This document shows, one piece after another, positions 1 to 12,300 of a DNA stretch of 64,000 bases (position 1 is the first letter of the stretch; each line of letters begins with the position of its first letter). Source of the stretch: Stictocephala bisonia. Its lineage: Eukaryota > Arthropoda > Insecta > Hemiptera > Membracidae. The position numbers were made by a program, and so were the translations under genes. The notes below the pieces were generated by a model that worked only from the letters and a program-made list of their open reading frames with translations, had not been told where the DNA came from and did not search any database. Location: positions 3,650,001 through 3,714,000 of the forward strand of contig JAQJVL010000001.1 of assembly GCA_035578905.1 (NCBI GenBank). The letters run 5' to 3'.

Positions 1-168
1 TAAAAAGTTTGTAATTTTTATGTTAACCTTAAAAGAGTTAGTCAAATTCTTAGGTTTTATAGTATATAATTTTAGATAATAGTTAACATTAGTATCATAT
101 ACAGAATATGATAGTTATTCCCTTTCTTTAAATCTTCTGCCTTCAATTATATATTCTAAACAACCTAC
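1..168. other. Partial intron 11 of the transporter
   Basis: This is AT-rich sequence downstream of the exon 11 donor. I see no coding or repeat signal in it. Confidence 0.7.
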
Positions 169-346
169 CGTGACCTCTATGGAACCACTGAGGCTTGTTG
201 TTCCATGAGACACCGATCAAGTAAGCAGGGATGCCAGTGAATGTAATGGAAATAGCCACAGCCACCTCCAGAGGCTTGTAGTACACTGGCAAGAACACCA
301 GGAAGAGGCACACAACTATGAAGAACACGGGAATCCAAACTGATAC
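169..346 (-). CDS. Transporter exon 11 (last coding exon in the window)
   Basis: The exon has 178 nt, with an acceptor ending GTGTTACAG and the donor GTAGGTTG. It encodes [40 protein letters not shown] and [19 protein letters not shown], covering TM11, TM12 and the start of the C-terminal tail. One base of the next codon is carried over, so one more coding exon is expected below coordinate 1. Confidence 0.93.
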
Positions 347-3300
347 CTGTAACACACGAGTGCCTCACTTTACAGAGTAGGAAAAATACAGCTGAGGAAG
401 ACAAGTGGTGGTGACAAGTTTTAAAAGTAATCATACTATGACTTTGCGGACATTTAGACAAAACAAAGTGGTCAGTAGCGTAGTTGGTTAAAGCCCAGCT
501 TCATAAGCTATGGGTTCTCCGTTCGATCCCAATCAGTGATTTGTTATTGGGCTATTAATGAACTTTCTATAGAATCTTTAGCCTTAGTTCGTAACAATGA
601 CTACATTCGCTCTTCTGCACTCATCACACTTTGTAGAAATCAATATTCACCTGTATTTTGACGATCAGTGTCTTATAAAATAAATCAGCAGGATTTGGGT
701 AAAGGCATTGTCCTAAAAAACAATACTTTCAACCCTAATCTAAACAATTTGTGAGATCATGTATTGTGAAGAGACGTTTACAGGCCATATGACACTTCAG
801 ATATTGAAGACAAATGTCAAAAGTGCAGTTGTTCATATAGGGTCTTTGCTCTTAAGAATGTCATCACTTATCAGACTGTAGATTGGGGGAGGAAGAGAGG
901 CACGTGTCTTTAAATTTGCTGTGGAAAGTTGACGGTAATACATTCCACATTTTAAAAATGTTATCTTAAAACACTTCTCCTCTCTGGAAAGCCGGTGGCC
1001 GAGTGAAGGTGTCAGGACTTCAAGCCTGAGTATAGATAGCGCCCTTCAAATCTTGGCCTTTGCTAGAAATTTTTATCAGTATTATTCACCTAGTGCTGTA
1101 CTTTTTCTGATCCTTAGTACTAACTGTTTCTAGCTAGGAGCCGGTGGTGGGGTGTGTTTGCAGAGCAACAAACAGATTTTTAATACAGTTTTTTTCACAG
1201 TTTGTATAAAAAATATTTGCTGATATTTGAATAATGGAAAGTTGGGATTGGGAGGGACACAGCATTTTGTTATCCATTAGTGTGCTAGTTCCTTCCTTCT
1301 GAGTTGGTAACTTCTGGCATGCGAAGGGAGGGATTTGAATACTTTAGAGAAGTAACACTCATACAAATGTTGGTTATGAGGAAGGTATAGACAGAGATTT
1401 CTCAGGATTTTGAACTTTGTAATCATGGCTATGGCCAGTCATGTTCATTCGTAGGATTTCAATGGCAAGACCAATATATTGAACAAGGCAGTGCTGGCAT
1501 TGCAGTTAGGTAAATTAAATTGGTGGTGTCACAGGTTTGGTTTCAAGGTATCTTGTAGACTAAGGAAGTGGTAGAGCTGGTAATTCATGTGGTTGTGAGA
1601 TGAATAGAGCAGGTTTTACAACATTTTATGTTATAAGGATTAGAACCAGGTAACATTTTGTTCTTGGGACAGACCGAGTTGTTAAGTATTAGGTAATTTA
1701 GGATTAACCAAGGTTTTCAAGAAACTTAAGTTTTGTTTGAAAGTGACAGTAGGAGATGCTTCTAGGAGATCTTTGGCATAAGTACTGATACTAAATCAAA
1801 CATTAGTACATTAATTATAGTATTTCAAATACCTTGATTGGTCGAGGAATGTTGGGCTTCTTAAGCCTCAGCCAGAGAATGCCACTCACCGACATCATGA
1901 TGAAAAAGCTTTCAACAAAACTGGAATAGGTTATGAGGGCATATATGTCGCTTGTACATAACATCAGCAGTGACAAGATATTCTGCAAAAGAGCACAAGG
2001 CTAGTTGTAAAATATTCAACAAATTAGGGGTTTTCAAAAAATTAAAAGAACATGACTGAGTTAAAAATGTAAAAAATCACCCAACATAATATCACAATGC
2101 ATAACCTATTTAATAAAAGAGAATATTATCTATAAACAAAATTTTTCCCTGATACAATCGTAAACTTATCATGATAGCTTGATAAAAAATATGTCAAGTT
2201 TAGTAAATAACAAGTTTTGATGGTCTAATATTTGACCTTACTATATCACTCTTCCATATAATTTAAAAGGCATGGAGAATTTAATAAAACCATAAATATT
2301 ATTTACGAGAAAGCTATACATTTATCAAGAAGTTGCTTTGATTTTTTTAAAATTTTAAATATATTTCAATTGTTTTTAGTTGTACAGTTCTGAGTGGCTC
2401 CTAATAATCCTGAATTCCAGTTATAGGATGCATAAATTATGAAATACAAAGTACAAAAGAGAACAAACTAAAAGTTGTCTATTACCAAATTACGGAAACA
2501 AAGCAGATTTTCTACTCAGACAGCTTGACAGACTGATGACATAAAATACATAAAATGGAGGTAGCCCACTTGCCTGATCCACATATTAGTCCTCACTTGA
2601 CCACTGTACGTGTGTGGGTAGGCGGGTTGGTCACCACTGTACGTGTGTGTGTGGGCGGGTGGGTCAATACCACTGTACGTGTATGGGCGGGTGGGTCAAT
2701 ACCACTGTACGTGTATGGGTGGGCTGGTGGGTCAGTACCACTGTACGTGTATGAGTGAGCGGGTGGGTCAATACCACTGTACGTGTATGGGTGGGCTGGT
2801 GGGTCAGTACCACTGTACGTGTATGAGTGAGCGGGTGGGTCAATACCACTGTACGTGTGTGGGTAGGCGGGTTGGTCAGTACCACTGTACGTGTATGAGT
2901 GAGCGGGTGGGTCAATACCACTGTACGTGTATGGGTGGGCTGGTGGGTCAATAAAGCTGACGCAGAAATTGGGTAAAATTGTAGGTCAATACCACTGTAC
3001 GTGTATGAGTGGGTCAATACAACTGTACATGTATGGGTTGGCGGGTGGGTCAATAGCACCGAACGTGTATGGGTGGGCAGGTGGGCGAATACCATTGTAC
3101 GTGTATGTGTAGGTGGGTCAGTACCATTCAACGTCTAGAGGAATGAACTATCCACTACTACTTGAGGAAATTGCCCATCCACAATGATGCTTTGCAGTGA
3201 ATGTGTTAAGGGCTATTGTAGCAAAAAGGCTTCAAGACGGACTCTTGATGATGATATGAACTAAGAAACTTTTTTTATTTTTTACAGAGCATAGAATTAT

Positions 3301-6300
3301 GTTCATTTATGAGAATACAATGATGTTCTACAAGAAAATTAGTCAATTCTTCAAAAAGAATGTGACAATAAATTACAAACAATAGAAAATGGAAGTTTTA
3401 AAGTTCTTTTGAGCATGGTAAAATAAAAAAATAATTGCTAATTTACTCACCAGGAACACTAAAGATGGTGTCGGTGTCAGCTTGGATACATTGATTTGGG
3501 CCAACATCACTGGAAAGTGACCATACCGCGCTCCCACAAAGCACATCCTGTAGGCAAGAATTTTCCATTTTTATTCATAATAAGTATTTGTACTGAATAG
3601 AGATAATTAATAGAAATGTGAAAAATACACAAGATTCGTATGGGCATAGCAGCCCCTATAAACTTAATCCTTAATAGAGATGTAGAATATTCTTATGCAT
3701 TAGGTTAAATTGTATCTACCAAATACCAAATTTTTTAACACAACATTGCTTTCCTAAGCTGACTATACCATTTCAATATTTATTTATTTCCTGATATTAC
3801 AATAATAGAAAACACAAATAAAATAATTAACCCTAGAAGTGTGAAGATATTAAAATCCAAAGTGAGTAACTGTTTTTTTCTTCTTATTTGATATCAAACA
3901 ATTCTTTTATTTACAAAACATAGATTTGTAATAGCATCAGATTTATGTAAAATTTCAGGTTAGTTTCGGTTAATGCTGTGGAAGGGTTTCTCTTCGGTGT
4001 ACTAATACAGTGGCCTTGATTAAAGGGTTCCAACGTGATCGCAAGATAACTATGTCAAACAAGATCGAGTGGGGCTGTTCCTTGGATGGATGGTGAGCAA
4101 TACTGTTTTTGCATGCAGCCTGCAGTCACTGGTGGTAATTTAGAAATCACCTTTAAGCTGTTGGTCCTCAGGTTAAGCGTTAAAGAAAGCTTCTTAGACC
4201 CAACTTCGCCTGGTAAATTAAGACCTCCATTAACTCTTAACTTTTAATTCAGAGAGTATAAGGGATTCTTTTGACAAGCCAGTTAATGAGGGCAGTCTTC
4301 AGTCCTTTGTCTGTTTATCTTCTCCTGTCCCATGAATGATGTCTTCTTCTCGTACAATGTACTGAGTTAAGATGGCAGCTGACATCTGGACACATAGTTG
4401 GTGATATGGCACTGAACATCTCTTCATTTTACATTGGAAAGGATTTTCTGCCCACATAGAGCATCACCCCCCCTAATGTACATCAAAACCACCCCGAGAA
4501 TATTTAGTTATAAGAATGCTCCCCTTCAGCTTACCTTCAGTCTATGCCTTTGTTGAGTCAGATACCCTCTCATGAAGGAGCAGAAAACACTTCAGATTTC
4601 TTTTTTGTATAAATCAAAATAAATTCCTAAATATAAATATTTTATTACACGTAATATAAAATTAACGTAAATCTAAGTGCTTGTTATTTTGAAAAGAATG
4701 AAAAAAATACCAACATTTAATATGAAAATTTTAGTTTCAAACCTAATTAGAGATAGTATATCACAATCATATTTCATCGTTTATTGCCGTTTAGTAAGAG
4801 AACGTGCAATAAACAAAGTCTAACATGATAAATAATAGACAAAGCTGATGGAAAATCTGAAAACATAAAAAAGATACGAAACAAGTTAAGTCTCAGAGAT
4901 ACCACTGAAAATGCCACATCACATCATGGGCGAAACACATAATTGGTGATGTAAATAACACCTTGACGCGGTTGTTACAGGAAGCTTAAGTTTTTAGTAA
5001 GGTAAGTCTAATTAGATGCCGATGAGCAGATAATATTTGCAATAAATATTACGTGTATATTTCAAGTCATGAGAAAATGGCAAGTTTGTAGAAGGAATAT
5101 ATACTATGAAAGACAAAAATAAGAATTGAAAAAAATACAAATCTAGGCAAAAGAGTTTTCTAATCTAATACAACTTGTATTAGAAATTAATTTATATACA
5201 ATAAATAAAAAAAACAGCACATATAGTATATTAAAATAAGAATTGCACAAATATCAATGGCCTGAGGGTTTAAACAATTAAATGAGGGTTTAAAAAGGTC
5301 TTTCAGGAAGTCATTCATGCAACATGATTTACATCGTTAAGGTCACATATGAGATAATGATGGCAACTTATTAAATGTTCTGATACTCTTCATCCTGTAC
5401 CAAGATTTGGTTTCAATAGTGTAAGATGACAAACTGTTTGTTGTCTAGTACAAATAAATGGTGTACTATCCTAGCGGATAATCCTGCAAACCTAACATGA
5501 CTCATTTAAACGGGCAATACAGTAAAATATCAATAATTCGGAAGTAAAAAATCTAGACCGTCAATAGTCCGGATTCGATTCTGGTGAAATATTTGTATTT
5601 AAAAAATAAATATGTTATACTGTAAATTAAAGTTTAAACACAACTCAACAGTTTACCGTGTGTGTTGCTTACAGAGTGGAGAGAGTGGCAGTGATGGCTG
5701 TAGTTTCTGTCCCCTCCTCCATTGCTCATTGCCAGTTAATCGCGTTAAGTCATTGACCTTCAGCGGTGTTGTGTTTGCATGCGTTACTTGTGTATAGAGT
5801 CAAGTTAGTTGTTAGATATTACAGCACTGTAGTTATTATTTGTGACAAAGTTTAAAGAAAAAGAGCCTAATCATGCCAAAGCATTTACGTCAGTAATGAC
5901 ACTGATGAGGCTTGAGAGGCAAACAGAGAGTATACCAACCTAGCTCGTTCTTCTAAACCAAATTAGGAACAGCAGCAAAAAAGCAAGCCAATACTGCTGT
6001 TCAAAAATTGATGCAGTACTTTTTTTAACCTCTAACTCTATGTAATTTACAGTAACATGTTTCGAGTTGTGCATTACAATGTACTTAGTAGGTTAGGTAT
6101 TTAAAACGCAAGTCTGTAAGTGAAATGTATGTCAATGCAGTATACTGTAGTGTTAGAATAAGTTGGTACAATAATGATATTTATTCAGTAGAGTCAAAAT
6201 ATTGTAAGTAAAACAGTTTAAAATTAAAAATCACTATTGGTTTTATTCATCACCTATTTTCCGTCAACTGCCAACATGAAAAACAACAGATTTTAGTGTT

Positions 6301-9300
6301 CCTTTTATGTTGAATCGTCTTCCTGCCACTGTGCAAGTTATTTTGATAATCTGGATATTTTGAAAATCTGGAAGAGGTCTGGTCCCAATTAATCCAGATT
6401 TTCGATGCTCTACTGTTTGTTCATATTGAAAACTGTTACGATTTTCTCCTGTCCACACTGTACAAGAAGCATTAAAAACATATTGAAAAACATTTTGAAG
6501 AATGGTTTAACTCTGAACCATTTAGTGAGAAACTGTACAGCAAAATACTGTAATTATAGAGAGCAAATTAAGCTATTTTTAGTTAATATCTTGGCATGAC
6601 TATGGATATGGTGTTAGCATGGCTGGCCCAAGAAAGAAGATTCTAGCCACAGACAAAGCAGTTTAACAGATTAACAGGAACCGTAACCTTTTTTCCTGAA
6701 GTAAAGAATATTAATTATTTGTTGTGATTTCAAGTAAAATAAAGAATATTGTGGTTAGTTATTCAAAAGTAAACTATTTGATTAAAACCACAAAATTGCC
6801 TCATTAATTTATGACTTCAAAAGACATAACATTTACATTGTAACATTCACAAAATAAATATTTTGTTGTAAACCAAAACTATAGACTACTAACTACCAGG
6901 TTAATCACTAATTATAATTGAAAACAAAAAGTAGCCCATCACAGATCCTTGTAGGACACTGTTATCAACTACATCAGAAAATATTTACATATCTGTATAT
7001 GATTGGCCAAAAAGTATTCAATGTTATCAGCTACAGCTACATCAGAAAGTATGTGCATATCTGTATATGATTGGCCTGAAAGTATTCAATAAGTTTACGT
7101 TCCACAAAATTATGCCATTATGTAGAGACAATAGTAAAATATTTTTGTAATCAATTCAAAGAGAGCCCAAAATATATAATGAACTGTATTACATGAGAAA
7201 TATAACCAAGTTAGTTTAAAAGATAAAGATATATTTTGTATACCTAGACAAATGATTGTTTACTATACAAATAATCAGTGGAATAACCTAGAAGAAGCTA
7301 TATTTGAGGACCATGCTGTACTTTTATAAATGTTTACAGCACAATTACCTACCAGATATGCACTTTTTTAGCTAAAAAAAAATTATGTTAAGTAAATGAT
7401 ATTTTTGTAAAAATGTAAAAAACAAAAATCTTGTGACACTATATGTAAACTTGCACAGCAAAAATTAAAAAACTTGTATGTGAAAAATAAAATTGTAAGA
7501 GTGTTTGTAGGTTTTTTTATCTAGATAGGGAAAATATTTCTACATAGCTGGATTCACATATACTGTGGTAGAAAATATAATACCTCAACTATAAATAAAA
7601 ATATAAAACCCCACACAGTCATTTTTGCAATGACTGTAACAATAATAAATAACACCATTCTAACAATGACAAGTTTCCAAGATACTGAATTATATTAGCA
7701 AACCAGGTTAACACGTGCAAAATGTAATCCCTAATTCACGTATTATTAGTAACATAACCATAAACACTTTCACTAATTAAGAAAGAAGAATTCAGAATCA
7801 CTACAGCTGAGACATGAAAAGAAATGACAAGCAACTTTATTTCAGATATAGAGTTAGATAAATAAGATCTATTTTTAACTCAAGCTCGCGATTTTTATAT
7901 ACTCATACATTAAATATTCTATCTTATTTTGAGCTTTCTTCTAATTCAAAGCTTTGAGTACTCTAATTCACGTAAAAATGCTTTTGTGACTAATACAAAA
8001 TTGACGACAGTGTTTTAATATATATATTTTATTATTTTTGTAACCAACATTTGTTTGAGTCCGTTTAGAAAAAATACTGACAGTCTTTCCAGCCCTATGT
8101 TTATATGTTTAGGTAGCATAGCTATTTACAAAATATTAGATGAAACTTTTCCATTTGTATGGGCCTTACAGATTTACTTATAGTACAAAGGAATTTCACC
8201 CAATCATAAACTTGTTGGTGATGATTTAGGAATAAAGAACCCTTATAAAAGGAGTAAAAGATTTTAGTAAAGAATTCCAACAAAGTAAAAAAAACCTTTC
8301 ACTATAGATGGGAATATGTTGGCTATATTTAAAAATGTATGAAGTTTGTGATAGTCCAAAACTATTAAATTTTCAAAGGACTATCCAGTTGTAATACAAA
8401 AAGGAAAAACATACTGAAATAGATTTCCATCGCTTAACAAAGGAATATTGTAATGATATTAAAAGTTTATACATTTTTAAAATTTAAAATAAATTTTCTT
8501 CCATTTAAAAGCGTTTGGATCAAAAACAGTTTATTTGGCTTCTCAGCTATCCTTATTACTGCTTAGAAGAGCTTTCCCAATCAAACATTTCAGACTTTTG
8601 TTGAGGAGTTTTAAATCTTATGTTATTTTATTATTGTTTACTTTAAATCTTTATTGTTTAGCTTATATTTATAGAAAAGGTTAGGTTAAAGGGCACTAGG
8701 CCAGGAATTAGTATATTAGAGAGATAGGACATCAGCAAACTTACTTTAAAAGACAAGTTCACTAACATCAGAGTAGTAGTCACAAACACAAAGTAGACAT
8801 AATCTCACAAATTTTCAACACCACAGGTAATTTCTTCAGGTGAGTAGAGGGAGAGAAAGAGAGAGAGAGAGACACTGAAATGACTTCCACTATTGCTGGG
8901 TAGGTGGCTGTGGTGGGGGTGTACATCCATAGAGCAACACTCAGGTGTAGATGCAGTATTTCCAACTCCAGTACCAACTCCTCTACCAACTATATTAACC
9001 CTTCCCCCGCAAGTGTCAAACCCACGGAAACAGTCAATCCTTCCAACCATTCCGTTTATAACCTATCAAACCTCACCCTCTCCGAACCTGAATTGAGCAT
9101 TTTGTCCAAAGGCCTTACTTTCACTCCTACTTCTCACCTAGACCAGTTCTCCTTAGTCTCTGATGTCATTTCTTTTGGCCGCAACCTGAAGTTGAGGATG
9201 TTTTTTGAGAACAACACCTTCAACCCTAATCCTACGAACCTGCCTGAAATCTTCCTAGCGCGCTTCAAACCTCCTTCCAGCTTTGACCCACCACCACTAC

Positions 9301-12300
9301 CTCCTGACCATCCTATTGAACTTTACCTTAACTTCATCCTCCAAAAAGTGTCAGATCCTCAGTTCTTCTCCCAACTACCTAAAGATCAGAACCTTACCTT
9401 CGCTGAACGCGGAGCCATAAAGTCCCTAAAATCCAATGAAAACATAATGATCCTTCCTGCCGATAAAGGTTCCACCACTGTTATCCTTAACAAATCCGAT
9501 TATATCAATGAAATTAACCTCCAGTTGTCCGATTCCAGCACCTACAAAAAACTTGACTTCGACCCAACCGAAAAATACAACCAAGAACTGAAAAATCTCC
9601 TCCTTCATCATGCTAAACACCAAAACCTAACCACCACCAGCCAAATCCTGCTTATCAATGAACAGCCTACTCCACCCCAGTTTTATATTCTACCCAAAAT
9701 CCATAAAGGCACCATCCCTCCCCCTGGTAGGCCTATTGTGGCCAGCTATAATTTTGTTACCGAACGCATCTCTGCCTTTGTCGATGACAAACTCCAACAT
9801 CTAGTACGACAACTTCCTTCCCACGTCCAGGATACCAATCATTTCCTTAGTCTCCTCTCCAATCTTCCCCAACCTCTACCCTTTAACACCAAACTGGTTA
9901 CCATTGATGCCACTTCACTGTACACCAATATACCCCATGCTCATGGCTTAGCTGCTATTGAGTATTTCCTCAATACACGCCCTCCAAACACCAAACCTAG
10001 CACTTCCTTCCTAGTTCAGCTGACTCAATTCATCCTTGAAAAAAACCACTTCCAAAGTTCTGGCATTAACTACCTCCAGATCAAGGGTACCGCTATGGGT
10101 ACCTGCATGGCCCCTTCCTATGCCAACCTGTTCATGAGAAATTGGAGAAGACTTTCCTCCAAAAACAACCCGTCCAACCCCTCTGCTGGTTCCGTTTCAT
10201 CGATGATATTTTCATGATCTGGACTGACTCCGAAACCAATCTTGAAACCTTTCTTCAAAGCCTACAAAACTTTTCATCCCTGAATTTCACCTGGCAATCC
10301 TCTTCTGAACGCATAGTCTTCCTTGATGTTGAAATTGGATTGGAGGACGGTGTCCTTCAAACTGATGTTCACATCAAACCTACCAATAAACAACAATACC
10401 TTCACTATACCAGCTGTCACCCCAACAACACTAAACGCTCCCTACCCTATAGTCTAGCCACCCGTGCCAAACGTATCATTTCCTCTCCCGGAAACCTAAA
10501 TCAATACAACAACCAACTTGTCAGTGCTTTCCAAAAGAGAGGTTACCCTACTAACCTTGTTAAAAACCAAATCCGTTTAGCCCAGTCCCAAAACCAACCC
10601 CAAGCCAGAAGCAGTTCCCAAAGCTTACCCCTTATCACTAATTACCACCATGGCCTACAAAAACTCAACCAAATCCTGAAAGATGGCTTCAACATCTTAA
10701 AAGCTTCCCCCCACACCAAAGATCTCCTTGAAAAACCTCCTACTGTGACTTTCAGACAAAACAAAAACCTCCGCCAAATCCTAGTCCATCCTAAGTTACC
10801 TGATCCCAACATCATGAATTGTCCTAAAGACCAGCAACCACCTGGTTCTAATCCTTGTAACAAGAAATCTTGCAAAACCTGCCCTATTCATCTCCCAGCC
10901 ACATCTTTTACCAGCTCCACTACCTCCTTAACCTACAAGATACCTGGAAACCACTCCTGTGATTCCACCAATCTAATTTATCAACTCCAGTGCCAGCACT
11001 GTCCTGCCCAGTATATTGGCCTTACCAGTGAAACCCTTCGAAAACGCATGAATGGCCACAGACATGATTGCAAAGTCCAAAATCCTGAAAAACCTCTCTG
11101 CCCATACTCTTCTCCATAATCAAAATTTTGATCAGTGTTACACCACTAAGGTAATCAGATCCCTTCCTTCCCATGCCAATAGTTTCCAACTCCGAAGGAT
11201 GGAATTAGCACACCGATGGATAACAAAATCCCGTGACCCACCTAATCTGAACATAAGATAGACCACTTCCCTTCAACCCCTTCCCCATCAGCAAACTTCA
11301 AATATATTTATATATACTAACTGAAATACTGCATCTACACCTGAGTGTTGCTCTATGGATGTACACCCCCCACCACAGCCACCTACCCAGCAATAGTGGA
11401 AGTCATTTCAGTGTCTCTCTCTCTCTCTTTCTCTCCCTCTACTCACCTGAAGAAATTACCTGTGGTGTTGAAAATTTGTGAGATTATGTCTACTTTGTGT
11501 TTGTGACTACTACTCTGATGTTAGTGAACTTGTCTTTTAAAGTAAGTTTGCTGATGTCCTATCTCTCTAATATACTATTTATAGAAAAGGAAATTTTAAA
11601 TGGCAAATATGGTATGAGGGTAACATTATCAATAAATATGTGTTATTTGGGCAAATAAATGTGATTTGATTGTATATTTAAGATTTATGCATTATATTTC
11701 CATTAACAATTCTAGTAAAAATTCTTTCATTATACTTCAATTTTTGCTGTGTTTTTTATAAATCCATAATAACCGAAAATGATTATGGATTTATAGCTAA
11801 TGGACTGTTGTAGGTCTATAAATAATACAATTTAGTTACAAAAAAAAAAAAAAGATATAGTTTTCATAACAAATATATATATGTCTAAGGCAAAAGTATA
11901 TATTGCCTTAGAAACAAAAATTACTGTAAACAACCTTAGAGATTTAAAATTAGGATTATGCTGTGCTTTATAATTTTTTACAGCATAATATTCCATGATT
12001 TTTTAATATAATATTCAACTAAAATAGGACAAAAATACATGACAGTAATGGGAATAGAAAGATTTAATGACAACAAATGTAAACAGCATCAATTTGATTG
12101 TAAAAACTCAACAACTTACTTTATCAAAATTTATTCTTAATTCCTTGAAATAACTCATTGAAAATATCTTTAAATGAACAACATCAGTGTCACTATTCTA
12201 ATTGTAAGAGAAAATCATTTACTTATTCCGTCGTACAGCTCCTGTGTGAATATATAGAAAGCCCACCACAAATGATCAAACCATACACGCAAGCTCATAC

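Larger units (their letters stand above)
347..1832. other. Intron 10 of the transporter
   Basis: This intron holds two tRNA-like repeats (about 470-541 and 990-1063) and an old Penelope-like retroelement fragment (about 1209-1790). The remainder is AT-rich without a recognisable feature. Confidence 0.7.
8681..11575 (+). mobile_element. Full-length Penelope-like retroelement with inverted terminal arms
   Basis: This 2.9-kb insertion lies between 15-bp direct repeats (8666-8680 and 11576-11590). Its arms of about 252 bp (8711-8962 and 11323-11575) are inverted copies of each other, including a CT/GA microsatellite. The left end has 30 extra bases (8681-8710, beginning TTAGGTTAAAGGG) not found at the right end. 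Inverted arms with a one-sided extension and 10-15-bp target duplications are known for Penelope-like elements. The arms match copies at 19970-20106, 35655-35915 and 47843-47955, so this is a family with non-autonomous derivatives. Confidence 0.88.

Noticed and set aside
700..745. Short match to the Penelope-like ORF (ACTTTCAACCCTAATC)
   Set aside because: Only about 25 bp resemble 9213-9240 and no flanking similarity extends it.
2643..3131. Long overlapping ORFs with Cys/His/Thr repeats on both strands
   Set aside because: They come from a 36-bp minisatellite whose length is a multiple of three; repeats stay open in several frames and no protein family is suggested.
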